Of a stretch of 11,318 bases of DNA, positions 7,591 through 11,318 are shown in pieces; within the stretch, counting starts at the first letter, position 1; every line of letters starts with the position of its first letter. The notes under the pieces were generated by a model. That model saw only the letters and a program-made list of their open reading frames with translations. It was not told where the DNA came from and did not search any database. The DNA is taken from contig JAKAGC010000060.1 of assembly GCA_021817755.1 (NCBI GenBank), forward strand, positions 1 through 11,318, read 5' to 3'. Made by a program: the position numbers and the translations under genes. The stretch is from Acidobacteriota bacterium. GTDB taxonomy: Bacteria > Acidobacteriota > Aminicenantia > UBA2199.

Positions 7591-7637
7591 GGGAGTGCAG
7601 AACCCTTTTTTCAAAAAGGGTTTTGCCCGCCGGAGGC
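7591..7637 (-). repeat. Hairpin repeat overlapping the menD 3' end
   Basis: On the minus strand it opens with GCCTCCGGCGGGC and closes with TGCACTCCC. The arms AACCCTTTTT and AAAAAGGGTT are perfect and extend outward to GCA and TGC with one mismatch (7597-7626). The head encodes the last eight MenD residues (ASGGQNPF), and the menD stop codon falls at the tip of the hairpin. There is no T-run after the hairpin, so it is more likely an RNA-processing or stability element, or a passive mobile repeat, than a terminator. Confidence 0.75.
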
Positions 7638-9386
7638 ATATATTTTTAACAACTCGCGGTGAAGACGAATGTTGTCATTTCTATCGGTTTTGACTTCAAT
7701 AATAGTAGAATGCTTAGAATTAATGGCGATGGAGTAAGCGATCTCAAAATCAGTAATATTCTGAGGATTTTCGTAATATAAGCCGAACATTTTCGCAGCA
7801 TTGGAGAATTCGAGTCCGTGGGGAGTTCCGAAATAGGGATCAAAGATGTCGGATATGGAGGTATTAGAGGCAATAGGAAGAAAAGAGAAAATCCCACCGC
7901 CGTTATTATTTATTACTACAATAACAAAGGGCAGCGAAATCGTTTTAGTAAGGAAGAGGGAGTTTAGGTCGTGAAGGAATGCTAAATCGCCAATAAGGAG
8001 AGTAGTAGGGGTATCGAGACCACGAGCAAAGCCGCAAGCAGAAGCGATTATACCATCGATTCCACTGGCGCCGCGATTACCTCCAATCTCAATATGTTTA
8101 TTATGAATCCCGGCGAACATATCCATATCTCTAACAGGCATACTGTTGGACAGAAACAACCCGGAAAGATCGGGGATAAGCCGGGAAATAGTACGTGCGA
8201 CGGCAGGTTCATTAATTGTGTTTTGTTGGGATAAAAAATTATCGATGATTTCTTCTGTTTTTTGTGAAGCAGCGCGGAAGAATTCGAGGTAATCGGATTC
8301 AGTTTTGGGATGGATTGTAGGCAGAAGAGAGGCAATGAAATCGGTTACTTTGGATTTGATACGGAGAGTGACAATATGTAAGGGATCGTTTCGGAGTGAG
8401 TGGCCAAGTACAGTAATATAATTTTTCGGCTGTTGAGCTTCAATGTATTGGTAGAAGCGTTTGGAAGTAATCCTGCCACCAATATGGAGGACGGTATCGA
8501 TGGAGAATTGGGAACAGAATTCACGGGAGCTTAGTAGTTGATCGTAATAGTGAATGATATTGGGATGGGGAAAAGATCGAAGGCCGGAAACGATATCGGG
8601 AAAAATGGGCCATTGGAGTTTTTCAGAAAGCGATAAAACAGCGTTTTGTTCTTCTTTGGAAGATAGTTTCCCTACTGCAATGATGCCGCGTTTGGTATTA
8701 TCGAGAATAGAGATCAAGTGATTATCGGAGGAGATATCGGATTTAATCCCACCGGTAGTATAACGTGTATAAGGTTCATTAGTGTTTAAGTGAGATTGAA
8801 TGGATTCGAGGGATTTTGCCGGGTTGAAATCAGAGGGTTCAGGTGCAAGGGGTTCGCGGAACTGGCAATTGATATGTACGGGCCCAGGCATGGGGTTTTT
8901 TGACATAAAAACAGCCTGATCGATTGTCGTGAGAAAAACTTCCGATTTTACATGTTCATCCGGGGGAGGCAAAGTCATTTGCCACCGGACATAGCTTCCA
9001 AAAATTTTATCCTGGTCAATAGTTTGTAGGGCACCTGTATTTTGTAATTCTGTTGGTCGATCGGCAGTGAGGAGAATGAGGGGAAGTTTTTTCTTGGAAG
9101 TTTCGACCACTGCTGGGAAAAAATTAGCTACTGCTGTACCGGAACTGCATATCAGTGCTGCCGGTTTCCTGGTTGCAGAGACATACCCGAGAGCATAAAA
9201 AGCAAGTCCCCGTTCGTCGTAGTGAATAACGGTTTGCGTTTTGGGATGCCGTGCAGCGGCAATGGATAAAGGTGATGAACGCGAGCCAGGGGCTATACAA
9301 AAAAAAGTAACACCGCTTCGTACCAGTTCATCGATCATCAGATAAGTAGCGGCATAATTTATATTAGGTATTTCCTCAATTTTCAT
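7611..9386 (-). CDS. menD: SEPHCHC synthase MenD
   Basis: MenD is a thiamine-diphosphate enzyme. It decarboxylates 2-oxoglutarate and adds the succinyl-semialdehyde unit to isochorismate, giving SEPHCHC. The 591 residues are close to the usual length. The N-terminal domain has CIAPGSRSSPL (30-40), the cofactor-activating Glu58 in DERG, ICSSGTA (79-85) and RPTELQNTGALQTIDQ (110-125). The C-terminal cofactor motif is GDLAFLHDLNSL (466-477), running to NNNGGGIFSFLP (493-504). The conserved part ends with RLHRELLKIY near residue 583; the final ASGGQNPF is encoded by a hairpin repeat and is probably not ancestral. The start lies 11 bases after the menF stop, with AAGAG as a modest ribosome binding site. 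The plus strand is strongly G-rich here, opposite to menF. Confidence 0.97.
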   Translation of the reverse strand: MKIEEIPNINYAATYLMIDELVRSGVTFFCIAPGSRSSPLSIAAARHPKTQTVIHYDERGLAFYALGYVSATRKPAALICSSGTAVANFFPAVVETSKKKLPLILLTADRPTELQNTGALQTIDQDKIFGSYVRWQMTLPPPDEHVKSEVFLTTIDQAVFMSKNPMPGPVHINCQFREPLAPEPSDFNPAKSLESIQSHLNTNEPYTRYTTGGIKSDISSDNHLISILDNTKRGIIAVGKLSSKEEQNAVLSLSEKLQWPIFPDIVSGLRSFPHPNIIHYYDQLLSSREFCSQFSIDTVLHIGGRITSKRFYQYIEAQQPKNYITVLGHSLRNDPLHIVTLRIKSKVTDFIASLLPTIHPKTESDYLEFFRAASQKTEEIIDNFLSQQNTINEPAVARTISRLIPDLSGLFLSNSMPVRDMDMFAGIHNKHIEIGGNRGASGIDGIIASACGFARGLDTPTTLLIGDLAFLHDLNSLFLTKTISLPFVIVVINNNGGGIFSFLPIASNTSISDIFDPYFGTPHGLEFSNAAKMFGLYYENPQNITDFEIAYSIAINSKHSTIIEVKTDRNDNIRLHRELLKIYASGGQNPF

Positions 9387-9397
9387 TATCGCTCTTT

Positions 9398-10783
9398 TTA
9401 GCCTTTCAGGATGTTCAAAAAATTCCCTATTTTGAATTCAACTTCCTGCCATTCTTCTTCGGGATTGGAACCATCAACGATTCCGACGCCAGAGAAGAGT
9501 GAGAGTTGTTTTTCCTTAACCACTCCGCAACGAAGCCCAACAGCAAAATCACTGTTGGAATAACCGATGCTACCGATTACCCCGGCATACCAACCCCGTT
9601 TAAAGGGTTCATATTTTTCAATCGCTTCCAACGCTTTATCTAACGGGCATCCACCTACCGCGGGTGTAGGATGAAGTTTTTCCAATAAGTCTGCATCTGT
9701 AATTTCAAGTTTTAAACGGCCCTCAAAATGAGAAACCAGATGTTGGCCTTCTTTCAATTTGAGTAATCCTTTGTGACTGTCAATATGTAACGAAGAGCAA
9801 AGGTCTCTTAACGTGGATTGAATGGTATCGACAACAAAATCATGCTCCCGTTGTTCTTTGTCTGAATTCATTAATTCATCGGCGAGCCGGTTATCTTCGC
9901 TGTCCATTTTGCCGCGTGACCGGGTACCGGCTACGGCTTCACTGCGAATAATACGTCCACTCCGTTTATATAGCCTTTCAGGGGATGAACCGACAAAAGC
10001 AGTTTTCCCATCGAATTGGAAAAGAAAATCATATCTGCGGGAATGAAGGTATTTTTTTAAATAATAGAGCACAGCAATTGGATTGATTAAATTTTCAAAT
10101 TCCAGGATAACTTTTCGAGCCAGAACCGTTTTCATATATCGGTTACTTTGAATTTCATTTACAGCATCTCCAATATTTTGAATCCATTGGAGACGTTCCG
10201 GTAAATCTTTCCTGGAAATCCATTGCCCTGGGGAATGGAGTTTCGATTCATTAAAATTTAATTGAAGTAATTCTGCGATCGTTTCGCTTAGTTGAACTGG
10301 GGTGCCTTTCTCAACTTTAATATTACATGCCAGAATCGAGATATTTCCTGTTTTGGAAAGTTCAAAACGAGGGATGAAGAATCGCGCCACGCCAAAAGAT
10401 TCCCACAGTGAATCGATGTGATCCAACCCAAATGAAAGCCCTCCATAATATTTCAAGTTTGGGAAATCAGGTGATAACCGTTTGTAAATAGTGTTAAAAA
10501 GTTGAGAGTACTCTTTTGTATTGGAATGCATTACGCAAATTTCATCCGCAATACCTATTCCAGCGGTTTCCATATCTTCCGTATCCCTACCGGAGAAATA
10601 GAATTTTATATCGCTGTGCTGAGAATCCAGCCAATTAACCGGATCAATATTTTCGACCGGTATCTCAAAGCGGATTATGATAGGCGAATCGCCGGAAAAT
10701 GGAAGATTAGTGTCGGGAAAGTCTTTTAATTTTGCTTCAAGGATACTCTGTGCCGTTGCTAAGGGATATATTACCGGATACAT
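9398..10783 (-). CDS. menF: Isochorismate synthase MenF
   Basis: MenF converts chorismate to isochorismate, the entry step of the pathway. The 461 residues are normal for the family. The N-terminal part (1 to about 200) is diverged, but the region around DPVNWLDSQ (47-55) is typical. The chorismate-binding domain (about 205-460) shows Lys218 in MKTVLARK (candidate general base), SSPERL (266-271) with Glu269 (candidate general acid), SEAVAGTRSRG (281-291), DKEQREHDFVVDTI (308-321), LHPTPAVGG (370-378), PFKRGWYAG (393-401) and GVGIVDGSNPEEEW (432-445). The last segment carries the C-terminal Mg-ligand region. The start codon overlaps the menG stop as TAATG, behind a strong AAGGAGAG site. The protein is MenF-like rather than an anthranilate or aminodeoxychorismate synthase, as shown by its partners MenD and MenB. 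Confidence 0.96.
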   Translation of the reverse strand: MYPVIYPLATAQSILEAKLKDFPDTNLPFSGDSPIIIRFEIPVENIDPVNWLDSQHSDIKFYFSGRDTEDMETAGIGIADEICVMHSNTKEYSQLFNTIYKRLSPDFPNLKYYGGLSFGLDHIDSLWESFGVARFFIPRFELSKTGNISILACNIKVEKGTPVQLSETIAELLQLNFNESKLHSPGQWISRKDLPERLQWIQNIGDAVNEIQSNRYMKTVLARKVILEFENLINPIAVLYYLKKYLHSRRYDFLFQFDGKTAFVGSSPERLYKRSGRIIRSEAVAGTRSRGKMDSEDNRLADELMNSDKEQREHDFVVDTIQSTLRDLCSSLHIDSHKGLLKLKEGQHLVSHFEGRLKLEITDADLLEKLHPTPAVGGCPLDKALEAIEKYEPFKRGWYAGVIGSIGYSNSDFAVGLRCGVVKEKQLSLFSGVGIVDGSNPEEEWQEVEFKIGNFLNILKG

Positions 10784-11318
10784 TATTTCTCTCCTTGATA
10801 AAGAGTTACTACACCGAAAGTGAGAGGCGTGTAAACAACTTTTTTAAAACCTGCCTCTTTCATCAATTCACAGAATGCTTTTCCATATGGGAATGACTCA
10901 ATCGTGAGATTCAGGTAACGGTAAGCAAACCGGTCTTGTGAGATAAGTGCACCTATGGGAGGAATAATAAAGCGTAGGTAGAAAAGGTGGAGTATTTTTA
11001 AAATAGGATTTTGAGGGAGAGAGAATTCGAGGATTAACGTCTTCCCGGAAGGTTTAAGAACCCGTTTCATTTCATTAAGAACCATTAAGGGATCAGGCAC
11101 ATTACGGATACCGAATGCCATGGTAGTAATATTCATGGATTCGTCCGGGATTGGGAGGGAAGAGGCATCACCCTTGAGAAAAGAAATCTTCGGAATCAGT
11201 TTTTTCCTGGATGCTTTTTTTGCAGCAGTATCGAGCATGTTTTGGGCCATATCCAGACCATAAGCATGGGAAATTTGAGGAGCGTGTTTTAGTAAGCTGA
11301 ATGCGACATCCCCGGTTC
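10783..11318 (-). CDS. menG: Demethylmenaquinone methyltransferase MenG/UbiE, 5' end cut by the window edge
   Basis: This class I SAM-dependent methyltransferase carries out the last step, methylation of demethylmenaquinone to menaquinone. About 177 residues are visible; the full protein is usually 230-250. The frame is open to the right edge, so the ATG at 11250 is internal. The visible part begins with TGDVAFSLL, the end of SAM motif I, and continues with GLDMAQNML, whose Asp fits the ribose-binding acidic residue of the fold. FGIRNVPDP and LILEFSLP are hallmarks of the UbiE/MenG family. The C-terminus, FAYRYLNLTIESFPYG followed by LTFGVVTLYQGEK, also fits. Context shows the menaquinone role; whether it also acts on ubiquinone precursors cannot be judged. 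It is the first visible gene of the operon, and its TAA overlaps the menF ATG by one base. The plus strand is strongly G-rich here. Confidence 0.95.
   Translation of the reverse strand, partial: TGDVAFSLLKHAPQISHAYGLDMAQNMLDTAAKKASRKKLIPKISFLKGDASSLPIPDESMNITTMAFGIRNVPDPLMVLNEMKRVLKPSGKTLILEFSLPQNPILKILHLFYLRFIIPPIGALISQDRFAYRYLNLTIESFPYGKAFCELMKEAGFKKVVYTPLTFGVVTLYQGEK
10789..10796 (-). promoter_or_regulatory. Ribosome binding site of menF, inside menG
   Basis: AAGGAGAG lies within the last codons of menG and ends five bases before the menF ATG. Together with the TAATG overlap it points to translational coupling of menF to menG and fixes the menF start. Confidence 0.8.

Noticed and set aside
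7597..7626. Intrinsic terminator after menD
   Set aside because: The stem is strong, but the minus-strand bases after it are ACTCCC and not a U-run. The plus-strand direction has only four T and no gene to end.
1..11318. CRISPR array, insertion sequence, tRNA or rRNA
   Set aside because: I saw no regularly spaced repeats, transposase motifs or conserved RNA-gene signatures on either strand.

Overview
This 11.3 kb window comes from a bacterium that makes menaquinone (vitamin K2) by the classical o-succinylbenzoate route. Every gene I can support lies on the minus strand, so transcription runs from right to left. Base composition is moderately AT-rich. Clear Shine-Dalgarno sequences precede menF and menB, which argues against a typical Bacteroidetes genome. 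The MenB protein is of the E. coli-like (type I) form. I cannot name the phylum from this sequence alone.

Layout in transcription order: menG/ubiE (5' end cut by the right edge), menF, menD, menB, menA and a fused menC-menE gene form a tight men operon (about 3230-11318). Spacing runs from a 1-base overlap to 77 bases. After a 144-base gap comes mutS (443-3085), which has its own likely promoter. A gene for a small protein with a signal peptide starts in a 4-base overlap with the mutS stop and runs off the left edge.

How the men genes work together: MenF turns chorismate into isochorismate. MenD adds 2-oxoglutarate to give SEPHCHC. The MenC half of the fusion forms o-succinylbenzoate from SHCHC, and the MenE half activates it to the CoA thioester. 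MenB closes the naphthoate ring, MenA prenylates DHNA and MenG methylates the product. No menH (SHCHC synthase) and no DHNA-CoA thioesterase gene is present here, so those steps must be supplied elsewhere.

The most interesting signal is a hairpin-forming repeat seen three times, each at the 3' end of a men reading frame. Between menD and menB it supplies the last eight codons and the stop of menD. Between menB and menA it starts just after the menB stop. The third, partial copy lies in frame at the MenC-MenE junction and includes a run of seven C in the coding strand. One extra C, or a -1 ribosomal shift there, would end MenC three codons later. This suggests that the menC-menE fusion arose by a one-base change inside an intergenic repeat. 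Other points of note are a probable leaderless promoter for mutS, several homopolymer runs in mutS, and a gene-by-gene switch in strand GC skew within the operon.
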